Source: JAFLCM01 sp964510955
Lineage (GTDB): Bacteria; Planctomycetota; Phycisphaerae; Phycisphaerales; UBA1924
NCBI GenBank assembly: GCA_964510955.1
Contig: CAZEDW010000011.1
Span: forward strand, 1 to 64,000
Length of the DNA stretch: 64,000 nt
Reading direction: 5' to 3'
In this document: positions 55,924 through 64,000 of the stretch, one piece after another
How the letters are laid out: each line of letters begins with the position of its first letter
Numbering within the stretch: position 1 is the first letter of the stretch
Position numbers and translations under genes: made by a program
The notes under the pieces: model-generated
What the model was told of the DNA's origin: nothing
What the model saw: the letters and a program-made list of their open reading frames with translations, nothing else
Databases searched by the model: none

Positions 55924-56294
55924 CAGGGGCGATCTCCTCTTCAGGGTCTCGGCGTTGTCGAACAAACAGTCGCCCCGCGTCGGCGGTCCCGGCGGATTCC
56001 GGGTGAGCGCCACTCCACGGGGAGGAGGGGTTGCACTGCGGCCACCGTGCACCCACCCACGGGTGCGCCGCCGACACAACAACCCCGCACCGGTGGAAAG
56101 ACAACCGGTGCGCGAACCGACCGAACATCGGGCGAACGGCCGGAACCGCCTTAGTTTGGCGGACGCTAACCGCCGCGTCAAGCGAGGCCCGACGTGCCGC
56201 CCTGCCCGGGTCCGTGGTCGAGGCCTCCAGGGGCGGCTGGCACTTGCGAACCCCCTGCTATCCTCTCGCCGGCACCGGTCCCAGGAGTCCCCCC
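55924..56294. other. Divergent intergenic region hppA / FGE-like gene
   Basis: No gene is seen. Two small hairpins are present: GCACCC/GGGTGC (about 56049-56065) and CACCGGT (56088-56094) with ACCGGTG (56104-56110). Both would lie in the hppA leader. No promoter consensus is convincing. Confidence 0.4.
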
Positions 56295-57383
56295 ATGTCA
56301 AAAATCAACTCGCTCGCCGTCGTCATTGCATCCGCCATGATGAGCGCGTGCCCCGCGCTGGCCGGGGTGACGACTGATCCGCCCAGTTACGACTTCCAGT
56401 GGGCCGTGGTGGATCACCCGTTCAACCAGGCGTATTCGGGCCCGGACCTCTTCGGCTTGGTATCCGGGCGCGGGCGGGTGGACTCTGTGTACCGGGTGAG
56501 CAAACTGGAGATCACGACGGCGCAGTGGGTGGAGTTCGTGAATACGTTCACCGCGCAACCGAGTCTGCCGGGGAACTTCGCCTTGCCGGAGTATTGGGGG
56601 GCGGAGTCGGTCTCATTCGTGACGCTCCCCAACGGCGAGCACCGTTACTACTACGGACTCCAACAGGTTCCCGGTGTGGACACAGGGCGATCACCCGTGG
56701 CAGGCATCTCGTGGCGCCAGGCAGCGATGTACTGCAATTGGTTGTGCAACAACAAATCCAGCGATCTGTCGGCGATCATGAACGGCGCGTACGACGTTTC
56801 CACTTTCGGCCAGAACGGGCCCAACAACCGGTACTTTACCGATCAGTTAACTCACACCCCCGGCGCCAAGTTCTGGATCCCGACGCTCGACGAGTTTCTA
56901 AAAGCAGCGTACTACGACCCCAACAAAGCGGGGGAGAACCAGCCCGGTTGGTGGCAATACGCGACGACTTCGGACACCGCGCCGATCTCCGGCCCGCCCG
57001 GATTGGGCCAGACCATGGCCGGCGTCCCCTTCCCCCCGACGGGCGGGCAATACGACGCGAACTGGCTGATTCCGCTGGGTTCATACACGAGCGTCACCTC
57101 ACCGTGGGGCCTTTGGGATGTCGTCGGTGGCGGGCAGGAGTGGCTCGAGGACCCCTACTTCATCGACGGCGGGCACCCGAGCGACCGGTGCGTTGCGACA
57201 AGCTTTGTGATGGGGCCGTCGGTTCCTGAGATCGGGCGTGGCGTTACTGCATATCGGCCGAACAGCTATTACTTCACGTCGCTTCGGATCGCCTCTGTGG
57301 TACCATGCCCGCGAGTGATTTCCCTCTTCATCCTCGGTGTCGCTCGGGTATCATTGAGTCTCCGAAAGAGAGAGAGCACATGA
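56295..57383 (+). CDS. Secreted formylglycine-generating-enzyme-like (sulfatase-modifying) domain protein
   Basis: 362 residues, ATG 56295 with AGGAG upstream. Signal peptide (SLAVVIASAMMSACPALA). The body resembles FGE/SUMF1-type folds: VSKLEITTAQWVEFVNTF, SPVAGISWRQAAMYCNWL, WIPTLDEFLKAAYYDP, GLWDVVGGGQEWLED. Many such exported proteins are ergothioneine/FGE-fold domains without activity; the paired active-site cysteines of true FGE are not evident. The C terminus (SVVPCPRVISLFILGVARVSLSLRKRE) resembles a PEP-CTERM sorting tag. It is translationally coupled (ATGA) to the next dockerin-bearing gene. Confidence 0.8.
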   Translation: MSKINSLAVVIASAMMSACPALAGVTTDPPSYDFQWAVVDHPFNQAYSGPDLFGLVSGRGRVDSVYRVSKLEITTAQWVEFVNTFTAQPSLPGNFALPEYWGAESVSFVTLPNGEHRYYYGLQQVPGVDTGRSPVAGISWRQAAMYCNWLCNNKSSDLSAIMNGAYDVSTFGQNGPNNRYFTDQLTHTPGAKFWIPTLDEFLKAAYYDPNKAGENQPGWWQYATTSDTAPISGPPGLGQTMAGVPFPPTGGQYDANWLIPLGSYTSVTSPWGLWDVVGGGQEWLEDPYFIDGGHPSDRCVATSFVMGPSVPEIGRGVTAYRPNSYYFTSLRIASVVPCPRVISLFILGVARVSLSLRKREST

Positions 57384-59644
57384 AGATGTTCACGCCGCCG
57401 TGCCTCGCCGTTGTGATACTTCCTGGGGATTGCTTGGCGTCAGGCGAAATCCGAGTTGAAGCATTCAACTACTCCGGTGGCGCGGTGTCGAACATGGGAG
57501 CGTTCCCTGCGAACAAGGACGCGGACACCGCTTTCGAAATCAATGAAATCACACCCGACATTGAGACCGTCGCCGTGTACAGCAACGTTGATCCGCCCGC
57601 GAACCTCGGCCGGATCACGCTTCGGGCCACCGGCACCGCGAGGACATCTGCGTTTACGTTGAAGCTCGGGCCGGGCAGGTACACCGCAGATGGAGGTCCG
57701 CCACCCTCGCAGCCGGCCGTGCATAACTGGGCAGGGTGTGTGGTGGATGCGGGCCTGCGTCAATATGCCAAGGTCGCCGGCCGAGTCGGCGGAAGCGTTA
57801 CTGGGACCGTCTCCGCGGGCGGCGTGCGAGACCTCTACATTGATGGCAATGTCGCCGCGTCGCTGGACATGCTCGCGGGTCCGTTCTCCTCGCTGGGGCA
57901 GTTCACCCATCTCGATATTGGGGGTAGCATTCTCGCTGGTGGTAGTATCACTGCCGGATGGGGAGACATCGAGTTCGTGCGCGTGGAGGGAGGAGTGTAT
58001 GGAGCGATCGCGTGTGCCGACGGTGCAGTTAAGAGCCTCACGGTCATCGGTGACCTCGCCGCGCAGGTGAAGGCCGGGACGATCGGCGGGGTGCAACGAG
58101 ACATCACGTCCGTAGTAGTTCAAGGCGCTCTTCTTCATTCATTGGCACCAACTCCGGACATCTACGCGCCAAACGGGCGTGTCAAGTCACTCACTGTTGC
58201 GGGCGACATCGGCACGCCGGGCGCCCCCGTCCGCATCGAATGGCGCGGCAACACGACTGACGGCCCGTGCCAGCTCATTGCCGGCCGCTTCATCTTCGCC
58301 GATATCAACGCGACCGACGCCGACTCCGAGCTCAACCGTGTCCAAGCCGGTTTCGATCTGTCCGGCTCGCTGACGTGCGGCAAGCTCAAGTATGTAAACG
58401 GAAACTCCGGGATCGTCGTCGCCCGCGATTGCAACGCCAATGTCCACATTCTCGGCGACGTGGACGCACCGATCATCGTCAATAACTACCTGTCGGCGGG
58501 CAGCACGATCACTATCGGCAGCAAGCTCTTCTGCCCCAACTCATCATGCACATCGCCGACGGTTATCATCCCGATTCAGACCGGCCTGCAGGGCCAGGTC
58601 GTCATCAACGCGATCGATGACGGGCGGGAGTGGTTCGGAAACGTGCTGGTGGGCTCCACGACGCTCTCGCCCATCCCGCTCTACTCCCAAAGCAAGAGCG
58701 TCATCGGCGGCGGGTCGGTGGGGCGCCTCAAGTTCGATCTTCACACGATCGACTGCGTGCCGTTGGTCTCGCGGACTATCAGGATTCAGGCGGATCCGCC
58801 TTTGGGTACGCCCAGGATCAAGCCGTCCGCGGCCCCCTGCCCAGGCGGGCCGGTCCTGCTGGAGAACTACGGCCCCATCGCGAACGTCGCGGTCCCGAAC
58901 ACCGACAAGTCCGCCGTCAACTTTGAGTACAGAGTGGGGACCGGGTTCGGCTGGGCCTCTCGCCCCGACCTGATCTCGACCGTTTCCGTCAACCCCGCCG
59001 CGCCTCGCGTTCTGGGGGTCACGCCGACGACGTTGCTCCCCCCGGGTCAGTACCGCATCACGCCCGATCCCATGAAGGTGAAGTGCGTGCTTCTCGGCAG
59101 CGCGTCATCCGTGGGAGTCGCTGGGTACACGGCGTGGTTCGAGGTGAAGGACACCTGCCCTGGCGACCTGAACGGAGACGGCCTGGTCAATACCGCGGAC
59201 CTAACGTTGCTTCTGGTTCACTTCGGTCAGATGGGGGTCAATGGATGCTCGCTGGTCGGCGACATGAACACCGACCTCACTGTCAACACTGCCGACCTTA
59301 CGCAACTGTTGGTTCATTTTGGAACACAATGCACGGCTGACGATCCTCCCCCTGAAGACCCTCCACCCGACGGCCTGATGGCTTCGCCGCCCAGTCATCC
59401 CGGTGCTCTGTGGCCATCCAGCGTTGTTCGGATTGCCACCGCACCGACCGGTGCCGGCGATGAGGGCGGAACCGCCCAAAGCGCACAGACGCAAGCCGCC
59501 ACGCCCCCGGGCGTCGTCCTGGTCGCGTTGGGGTTCACGTCTGCCGAGCAATACCAGGCGTATGTGGAGTCGCTTGCCGAGGCCCAGTTCGCGGTGCATA
59601 TGATTGATGTTCTTGACACAATCAAGCGCCTCGGGTTGCAGTGA
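57380..59644 (+). CDS. Large secreted beta-helix-like protein with dockerin repeats
   Basis: 754 residues; the ATG at 57380 overlaps the FGE-like stop by 4 bp. A short hydrophobic N terminus (LAVVILPGDCLASG) is a weak signal peptide. The middle is full of short Val/Ile-Gly strands such as VRDLYIDGNVAASL, HLDIGGSILAGGSITAG and VKSLTVIGDLAAQV, as in parallel beta-helix surface proteins. Two dockerin-like repeats (about 593-650: GDLNGDGLVNTADL, GDMNTDLTVNTADL) are followed by a proline-rich stretch and a C-terminal helix. No catalytic motif is seen; it is probably a surface structural or adhesion protein. Confidence 0.75.
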   Translation: MKMFTPPCLAVVILPGDCLASGEIRVEAFNYSGGAVSNMGAFPANKDADTAFEINEITPDIETVAVYSNVDPPANLGRITLRATGTARTSAFTLKLGPGRYTADGGPPPSQPAVHNWAGCVVDAGLRQYAKVAGRVGGSVTGTVSAGGVRDLYIDGNVAASLDMLAGPFSSLGQFTHLDIGGSILAGGSITAGWGDIEFVRVEGGVYGAIACADGAVKSLTVIGDLAAQVKAGTIGGVQRDITSVVVQGALLHSLAPTPDIYAPNGRVKSLTVAGDIGTPGAPVRIEWRGNTTDGPCQLIAGRFIFADINATDADSELNRVQAGFDLSGSLTCGKLKYVNGNSGIVVARDCNANVHILGDVDAPIIVNNYLSAGSTITIGSKLFCPNSSCTSPTVIIPIQTGLQGQVVINAIDDGREWFGNVLVGSTTLSPIPLYSQSKSVIGGGSVGRLKFDLHTIDCVPLVSRTIRIQADPPLGTPRIKPSAAPCPGGPVLLENYGPIANVAVPNTDKSAVNFEYRVGTGFGWASRPDLISTVSVNPAAPRVLGVTPTTLLPPGQYRITPDPMKVKCVLLGSASSVGVAGYTAWFEVKDTCPGDLNGDGLVNTADLTLLLVHFGQMGVNGCSLVGDMNTDLTVNTADLTQLLVHFGTQCTADDPPPEDPPPDGLMASPPSHPGALWPSSVVRIATAPTGAGDEGGTAQSAQTQAATPPGVVLVALGFTSAEQYQAYVESLAEAQFAVHMIDVLDTIKRLGLQ

Positions 59645-59692
59645 GTTCAATCATGGCCCGAGCGTCATTCTAGCCACCCGACACGCTCGCGC

Positions 59693-60841
59693 ATGGCGGT
59701 ACCGCGCCTCCTGATAGTCCTCCCCTCCTGGGTCGGCGACGCCGTCATGGCCACCCCCGCGCTGCGCCTGCTCCGGCGCTCGCTGCCGGGTGCGTTCATC
59801 GGCGCCCTGGCCCGCCCCGGCATCGACGAGCTGCTCGCCGGCACCGACCTTTTCGACGAGGTCCATGTTGAACTCGCCCGTGGCGTGATGGGCCCCAAGC
59901 GGGCGGCGGCCAAGGTCCGACCGCGGCGCTACGACGCCGCGATCCTTCTCACCAACTCCTTCTCCTCCGCCCTGGTCGCCCGTCTGGCCGGGATCCGCGA
60001 GCGCATCGGCTACGACCGCGACGGGCGAGGCATGTTGCTCACCCGCAAGCACGCCCCCGTTCGGCGCGCCGACATCGAGCCCTTCCGACGCTCCACCACC
60101 ATGCCGCGCGACTGGGCGCCGGTGCCGGCGTGTGAGTATTACTGGCGGCTGGCGAGCGAGGCGCTGAGGGTGCTTGGTCCCAAGGACGCTGTGGCATCGA
60201 TGGCACCAACGGGACCGATGGGTCCGATGGAACTCTCGACAACGCCGGAGCAAGACCGAGCCGCCGCGGAGATTCTTGACAAGGCGGGCCTTGCGCCTGA
60301 CCCGCGTTCGCACCGCCGACCCGGGTTTGCTGTGCTGAACCCCGGCGGCAACAACCCGGCGAAGCGCTGGCCAGCGGACAGGTTTGCGGCCGTCGGGGGG
60401 CACTTGTGGCGGGCTCACGGGCTGCGCCCGGTGGTCGCGGGGTCGCCGGGGGAGGCGGAGCTGGCTCGGGGCATCGCGGCCATGTGCCCGGCCGAGTCCG
60501 GCGCGGTGGCGCTGCCGCCGCTGGGACTGACGCTGGCTTCGCTCAAGGGGGTGGTCCGCGCGGCGGCGATCATGGTGACCAACGACACGGGCCCGCGCCA
60601 CATCGCCGCGGCGTTCGGCGTGCCGGTGGTCTCGATGTTCGGGCCGACCGATCCGCGCTGGACGACGATCCCGTTTGACCGTGAGCGGGTCATCGTCGCC
60701 GACCCGACGCTGGACCCCGCGGAGGTGGCCGACGATCACCCCGAGCGTTGTGCGATCGAGCGGATCAGCGTGGAATCGGTGGTGGTCGCCGCCGACGGCC
60801 TGCTGCATCGGGAGCGGGGTTCGGGCGCTCTGCCCGCCTGA
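59693..60841 (+). CDS. waaF: GT9-family glycosyltransferase (ADP-heptose:LPS heptosyltransferase)
   Basis: 382 residues. GT-B enzyme of family 9: LLIVLPSWVGDAVMATPALR at the N terminus, VLNPGGNNPAKRWPADRFAAV and TNDTGPRHIAAAFGVPVVSMFGPTDP, the ADP-heptose-binding blocks, in the C-terminal half. It adds heptose to the LPS inner core at the cytoplasmic face. With the HldE-like protein it suggests the organism makes ADP-heptose. Residues about 169-179 (MAPTGPMGPM) come from an in-frame short repeat. WaaC or another GT9 is possible; position specificity cannot be seen. Confidence 0.88.
   Translation: MAVPRLLIVLPSWVGDAVMATPALRLLRRSLPGAFIGALARPGIDELLAGTDLFDEVHVELARGVMGPKRAAAKVRPRRYDAAILLTNSFSSALVARLAGIRERIGYDRDGRGMLLTRKHAPVRRADIEPFRRSTTMPRDWAPVPACEYYWRLASEALRVLGPKDAVASMAPTGPMGPMELSTTPEQDRAAAEILDKAGLAPDPRSHRRPGFAVLNPGGNNPAKRWPADRFAAVGGHLWRAHGLRPVVAGSPGEAELARGIAAMCPAESGAVALPPLGLTLASLKGVVRAAAIMVTNDTGPRHIAAAFGVPVVSMFGPTDPRWTTIPFDRERVIVADPTLDPAEVADDHPERCAIERISVESVVVAADGLLHRERGSGALPA
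60199..60230 (+). repeat. In-frame GGGACCGATGG repeat inside the heptosyltransferase gene
   Basis: ATGGCACCAACGGGACCGATGGGTCCGATGG is read as MAPTGPMGPM here, an insert in the linker between the two GT-B lobes. The unit resembles short intergenic repeats of the TGGGACCNATGGG type. Confidence 0.5.
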
Positions 60842-60857
60842 CGGGTACGCTTGGAGC

Positions 60858-61760
60858 GTGGCTGAGACCGTGTGGCTCAACGGGCAGTTCCTCGACCGCG
60901 CCGACGCGAGGGTGTCGGCGTTTGACGCCGCGCTGCAGCATGGCGTCGGGCTCTTCGAGACCATGCTGGCGACGTGCGGGCGGGTGTTCCGGCTCGAGCG
61001 GCACATGGCGCGGCTGGCGGCGTCGGCGCGCGAGCTGGGGCTGAGTGAATCGCTCAAGCCCCACCACCTCGGCGAGCTGGTCGAGCAGGTCGTGGAGCGG
61101 TCTCAGCTCGCCGTGGGCGACGGTCGCGCCCGCGTTCGCCTCACACTCACCGGCGGCGACCTCAATCTGCTGGTTGCCTCGAAGTCCGGCGGCATGGACC
61201 CGACCTTGCTCATCGCGGTCTCGCCGGCGACGGGCTACCCCGAGGAGATGTTTTCGCAGGGCGTGGGCGTGCTGGTGCCGTCGGAGCGGGCGGCGCGGCT
61301 GGAGCCCGGCGCGGGGCACAAGACCGTCAACTACTGGTGGCGGCTGCGGGCCCTGCGCCAGGCGGCCGCGGCGGGGATGGGCGAGTGCCTGATCCTGCAG
61401 GACACCAACCACCTGTGCGGCGGGGCGGTGAGCAACGTCTTCCTGGTGAAAGGCGGCGTGCTGCTCACGCCGTTCGCGCGCGGCGAGACACCGCCGGACG
61501 CGCCGTCAAGCCCCGTGCTGCCGGGGGTGACGCGCGGGGCCGTGATCGAGTTCGCGGCTGATGATCGCACGCCGTACGAGCGCGCCATGCTCTCGATCCA
61601 GGACGCCCTGGAGGCGGACGAGGTGTTCCTGACCAACTCGTCGTGGGGGATTCTGCCGGTGACTCGCATCGAGGCCCACGTGGTCCAAGGTGGCGTGCCC
61701 GGCCCCCTGACCCGGCGGCTGCGGGCCGCGTGGCTGCGCGCGATCCGGGAGGAGCCATGA
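60858..61760 (+). CDS. Class IV (branched-chain/ADC-lyase-like) aminotransferase
   Basis: 300 residues from GTG 60858, overlapping the next gene's ATG (ATGA) at its end. PLP-dependent fold-type IV: FLDRADARVSAFDAALQHGVGLFETM opening, PLP lysine in AGHKTVNYWW, and NHLCGGAVSNVFLVKGG and LPGVTRGAVIE phosphate-binding regions. Family members include IlvE, D-amino-acid aminotransferase and PabC (aminodeoxychorismate lyase). The HKTVNY type and length favour PabC or IlvE-like enzymes, but the assignment is open. Confidence 0.85.
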   Translation: MAETVWLNGQFLDRADARVSAFDAALQHGVGLFETMLATCGRVFRLERHMARLAASARELGLSESLKPHHLGELVEQVVERSQLAVGDGRARVRLTLTGGDLNLLVASKSGGMDPTLLIAVSPATGYPEEMFSQGVGVLVPSERAARLEPGAGHKTVNYWWRLRALRQAAAAGMGECLILQDTNHLCGGAVSNVFLVKGGVLLTPFARGETPPDAPSSPVLPGVTRGAVIEFAADDRTPYERAMLSIQDALEADEVFLTNSSWGILPVTRIEAHVVQGGVPGPLTRRLRAAWLRAIREEP

Positions 61761-62368
61761 AAAGCGCCGCGCCGCGCCGCAAGACCGCGATTCCGCGGGT
61801 CAGCTTTTCTCTGAAAGACGGGCGGAAGGGCCTGATCCGCGCCGCACGCGTGTCGGACGCGGCGGGGCTGCACGAGTGCCGGCGGGCGGTGCACCGCGTC
61901 GGCGAGGGGGTGCTGCGCACGGTGAGGGAACTGGGGCGGACGCCCAAGGAGTTTCTTCGCGAGCGGATGGCCGAGCGTCTGAAAGTTGCCCGGGCTGGGC
62001 GGCGCGGGGCGCTTCTGATCTGCGAGGTGGACGGGCGCATCATTGGCGAGGGGTTTATCCGGCGCATGGCCCCCAGCCGCGTGCGCCACGTCGCGCACCT
62101 GGGCCTAGCGGTTCACCCGCACTACCAAGGGCTCGGCGTGGGTCGGGCGCTGATGAACGCGATGATCGACTGGGCGCGACGGGTTCCGTCGAGGCCCGAC
62201 GGCCCGGTGCTCCGCGTGGATCTCGATGTGTTCGCGGTCAACACCCGCGCCATCGGTCTGTACAAGTCGCTGGGCTTCAGGATCGAGGGCACCCGCAAAC
62301 AGTTCATCCGCTTTGAGGACGGGAGCTTCAGCGATGACCATGTGATGGCCCTGCTGCTCGAGGGTTGA
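61757..62368 (+). CDS. GNAT-family N-acetyltransferase
   Basis: 203 residues; ATG 61757 overlaps the aminotransferase stop by 4 bp. The acetyl-CoA motif A, LGLAVHPHYQGLGVGRALMNAMIDWAR, and motif B, VFAVNTRAIGLYKSLGFRIEGTRKQFIR, are intact. The length and the RIEGTRKQFIR ending resemble RimJ/RimL- or spermidine-type enzymes, but the substrate is unknown. Coupled translation with the aminotransferase suggests joint control. Confidence 0.88.
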   Translation: MKSAAPRRKTAIPRVSFSLKDGRKGLIRAARVSDAAGLHECRRAVHRVGEGVLRTVRELGRTPKEFLRERMAERLKVARAGRRGALLICEVDGRIIGEGFIRRMAPSRVRHVAHLGLAVHPHYQGLGVGRALMNAMIDWARRVPSRPDGPVLRVDLDVFAVNTRAIGLYKSLGFRIEGTRKQFIRFEDGSFSDDHVMALLLEG

Positions 62369-62401
62369 GCGGAGCAGCTCCGCAACCGCGTATGATCCAC
62401 C

Positions 62402-62644
62402 ATGATCCGCGACCAGGACATCCCGTTTGTGTACGAGAGCGGCGTGCTCCGGCCCCAGGGTCACGTCGATCTCCCGGAGGGGTCGCGCGGCATCGCGAGC
62501 ATCAAGGGGGCCACTATTTCGACCGGCTCTGGCGAGACCGCACGGCGCGGTGCTCTGGAAGTGATCCGGCGGATCGGCGATTCCGGCCGATTCAACTCGC
62601 GCGGATTGAAACTCACCCGCGACCAGATGCATGAACGCGGTTGA
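62402..62644 (+). CDS. VapB-like antitoxin (DUF104-like N terminus)
   Basis: 80 residues. The N-terminal part, FVYESGVLRPQGHVDLPEGSRGIASI, follows the AF2212/DUF104-type antitoxin pattern (xxxYENGVFRPLEPVDLPEG). The rest, with a basic arginine-rich helix, probably wraps the toxin. It overlaps vapC by 14 bp. VapB binds VapC and represses the shared promoter. Confidence 0.75.
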   Translation: MIRDQDIPFVYESGVLRPQGHVDLPEGSRGIASIKGATISTGSGETARRGALEVIRRIGDSGRFNSRGLKLTRDQMHERG

Positions 62645-63041
62645 CACAAACATTCTGATCTATTCCATCGACGCGGCCGACCTGCGGAAGCGGCGCAGCG
62701 CGGTCGAGTTGCTCGAATCTCTCTCAGATGCGGACACTATTATCCCCTGGCAGGTTGCCTGCGAGGTCGATGCCGTGGTGAACTCGATGAAGCGCGCCGG
62801 GAGATTCGAGGGCGATTGCCTTGAGGCAATCGCGGCGCTCCGCTCGTGCTTCCCTGTCGCGGTCCCGCGGCTCGCGGCGTTGGACAGGTCGCTCCGTCTC
62901 CAACGCGATTTTCAGCTCTCGACCTGGGACTCATTGCTCATCGCGGCCTGCGCCGAGGCCGGCGTCACACGGCTCTACACCGAAGACATGCAGAGTCGCC
63001 CGACCATCGACGGGATCGAGTTAGTCAATCCGTTTGCTTGA
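62631..63041 (+). CDS. vapC: PIN-domain toxin VapC
   Basis: 136 residues. A PIN-fold RNase with acidic site D5 (VDTNILIY), E45, D100 (STWDSLLIAAC) and D119, all in place, so it should be active. VapC toxins cut specific tRNA or rRNA sites to arrest growth until VapB is restored. It overlaps its antitoxin gene, giving coupled translation. Confidence 0.9.
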   Translation: MNAVDTNILIYSIDAADLRKRRSAVELLESLSDADTIIPWQVACEVDAVVNSMKRAGRFEGDCLEAIAALRSCFPVAVPRLAALDRSLRLQRDFQLSTWDSLLIAACAEAGVTRLYTEDMQSRPTIDGIELVNPFA

Positions 63042-63063
63042 CGGACTTATCGGCGTCCGCACG

Positions 63064-63906
63064 GTGATCTGTCTTACCCTCGGCCATTCCCCCGACCCCG
63101 ACGACGCGTTCATGTGGTGGCCGCTTGGCGTTCCCGCGCTGGGGATGGCCCCGGCCATCGACACGGGGAAGTTCCGGTTCCAGCCCGTCGCCGCCGACAT
63201 CCACGAGCTGAACGTCCGCGCCGGCGAGCGCGGCGACCTCGACGTCACGGCCCTGAGCATGTTCGCGCTGGCGCATGTGAGCGACCGGTACGAGCTGACC
63301 CCCTGCGGCGCCAGCATGGGCGACGGGTACGGGCCCAAGGTGCTCACGCGTGATCCACGCTCGCCGGACTGGCTGCGCGAGAGCGCTCCGGTGATCGGCG
63401 TGCCCGGAGAACGGACCACCGCGTTCCTGGTGCTGCGGCTGATGCTGGGCGGCGCGTTCAGGTTCCGGGCGCTGCACTTTCGCGAGATCATCCCGGCGCT
63501 GCTCAGGGGAGAGATCGACGCCGGGCTGGTCATCCACGAGGCGCAGGTGACGTACGCCGACTCGGGGCTTCACCTGGCGGCGGACCTGGGCGCGTGGTGG
63601 AAACAGGAAACGGGGCTGCCCCTACCGCTGGGGGCCAACGCGGTGCGGCGCGACCTGGATGCGCGGTTCGGCGCTGGCACGGCGGGCGAGGTCAACCGGC
63701 TGCTCCGAGCATCGATCGAGCATGCCCTGGAGCACCGCGAGGAAGGGATGGACTACGCGATGCGCTTCGCGGGCGACACGCCGCGGCCGCTGGCAGACCG
63801 GTTTGTCGCGCTGTATGTGAACGAGCTCACGCGAGACATGGGAGAGTTGGGTCGGCGGGCGGTTTCGCGGTTGTTCGAGCGGGCTCGGGTGGCGGGCTTG
63901 CTTTAG
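63064..63906 (+). CDS. mqnD: 1,4-dihydroxy-6-naphthoate synthase (futalosine pathway)
   Basis: 280 residues from GTG 63064; a TTG at 63034 in frame overlaps vapC and is less likely. The start ICLTLGHSPDPDDAFMWW and LDVTALSMFALAHVSDRY, with GYGPKVL and RGEIDAGLVIHEAQ, are typical of MqnD, a periplasmic-binding-protein-fold enzyme that makes dihydroxynaphthoate from cyclic de-hypoxanthinyl futalosine. It implies menaquinone synthesis by the alternative route. The related enzyme MqnA is a slight alternative. Confidence 0.9.
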   Translation: MICLTLGHSPDPDDAFMWWPLGVPALGMAPAIDTGKFRFQPVAADIHELNVRAGERGDLDVTALSMFALAHVSDRYELTPCGASMGDGYGPKVLTRDPRSPDWLRESAPVIGVPGERTTAFLVLRLMLGGAFRFRALHFREIIPALLRGEIDAGLVIHEAQVTYADSGLHLAADLGAWWKQETGLPLPLGANAVRRDLDARFGAGTAGEVNRLLRASIEHALEHREEGMDYAMRFAGDTPRPLADRFVALYVNELTRDMGELGRRAVSRLFERARVAGLL

Positions 63907-64000
63907 CCGCCTCCGCATCTCTTTGTGCTCGCGCACTTGGCTCGGATGGATATACAACGCATTGCCGACCCGCTACGCTTGGAGCACTTCCGGGACCATG
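63907..64000. other. Right end of window, no gene assigned
   Basis: 94 bp after mqnD with no supported gene. An ATG at the very last bases (63998-64000) could start a plus-strand gene that lies beyond the window. Confidence 0.4.

Overview
The window is GC-rich, densely coded bacterial chromosomal DNA. Several traits point to Planctomycetota, most likely the Phycisphaerae/Phycisphaerales. Three secreted proteins end in dockerin-like repeats (GDxNGD...NTADL). Two proteins have degenerate PEP-CTERM-like tails. There is a secreted DNRLRE/multicopper oxidase fusion and a large membrane H+-pyrophosphatase. Menaquinone appears to be made by the futalosine route (MqnD), and heptose/LPS genes indicate a Gram-negative envelope. 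The lineage is inferred from family content only; no rRNA is present.

Layout. 1-3.0 kb: 3' part of atpD with its terminator, then a small putative metal-handling cassette (Cys-rich secreted protein, HMA-domain lipoprotein, beta-barrel). 3.1-8 kb: dnaB, a HEAT-repeat protein and lnt. 8.2-14.2 kb: a cyclase-STAND-TPR signalling protein, an HldE-like protein with reversed domain order and a GT2 glycosyltransferase. 14.3-19 kb (minus strand): a DUF4926/DUF6883 pair, a TPR protein behind a receiver-HTH fusion, and two small hypothetical proteins. 19-32.6 kb: glgP, purL/purQ, rnhA, dnaK, guaB and a secreted protein. 33-34.7 kb: malic enzyme. 34.7-37.8 kb: an accessory island. 37.8-42.2 kb: a four-gene 2-oxoacid:ferredoxin oxidoreductase operon. 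42.4-44.8 kb: an rRNA methyltransferase and an aldehyde dehydrogenase with overlapping ends. 45-59.6 kb: secreted and envelope genes (multicopper oxidase, GH57 amylase, SpoIID, dockerin proteins, TraB-like protein, hppA, FGE-like protein). 59.7-63.9 kb: heptosyltransferase, class IV aminotransferase, GNAT, VapBC and mqnD.

The most unusual stretch is the 2.2-kb island between two exact 68-bp direct repeats (35267-35334 and 37509-37576). It has lower GC than its surroundings and holds a truncated IS1595-type transposase behind a near-perfect sigma70-type promoter, a RelE/HigB-like toxin with an XRE antitoxin, and an overlapping small gene. It also holds a complete class II (leucine-like) tRNA whose anticodon is UGG, a proline anticodon, followed by two very small genes. 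Such a tRNA could be charged with leucine and read proline codons. It is the best candidate here for something undescribed.

A second theme is many short repeat families lying between genes. Three of them sit in frame inside genes: two in purL and one in the heptosyltransferase.
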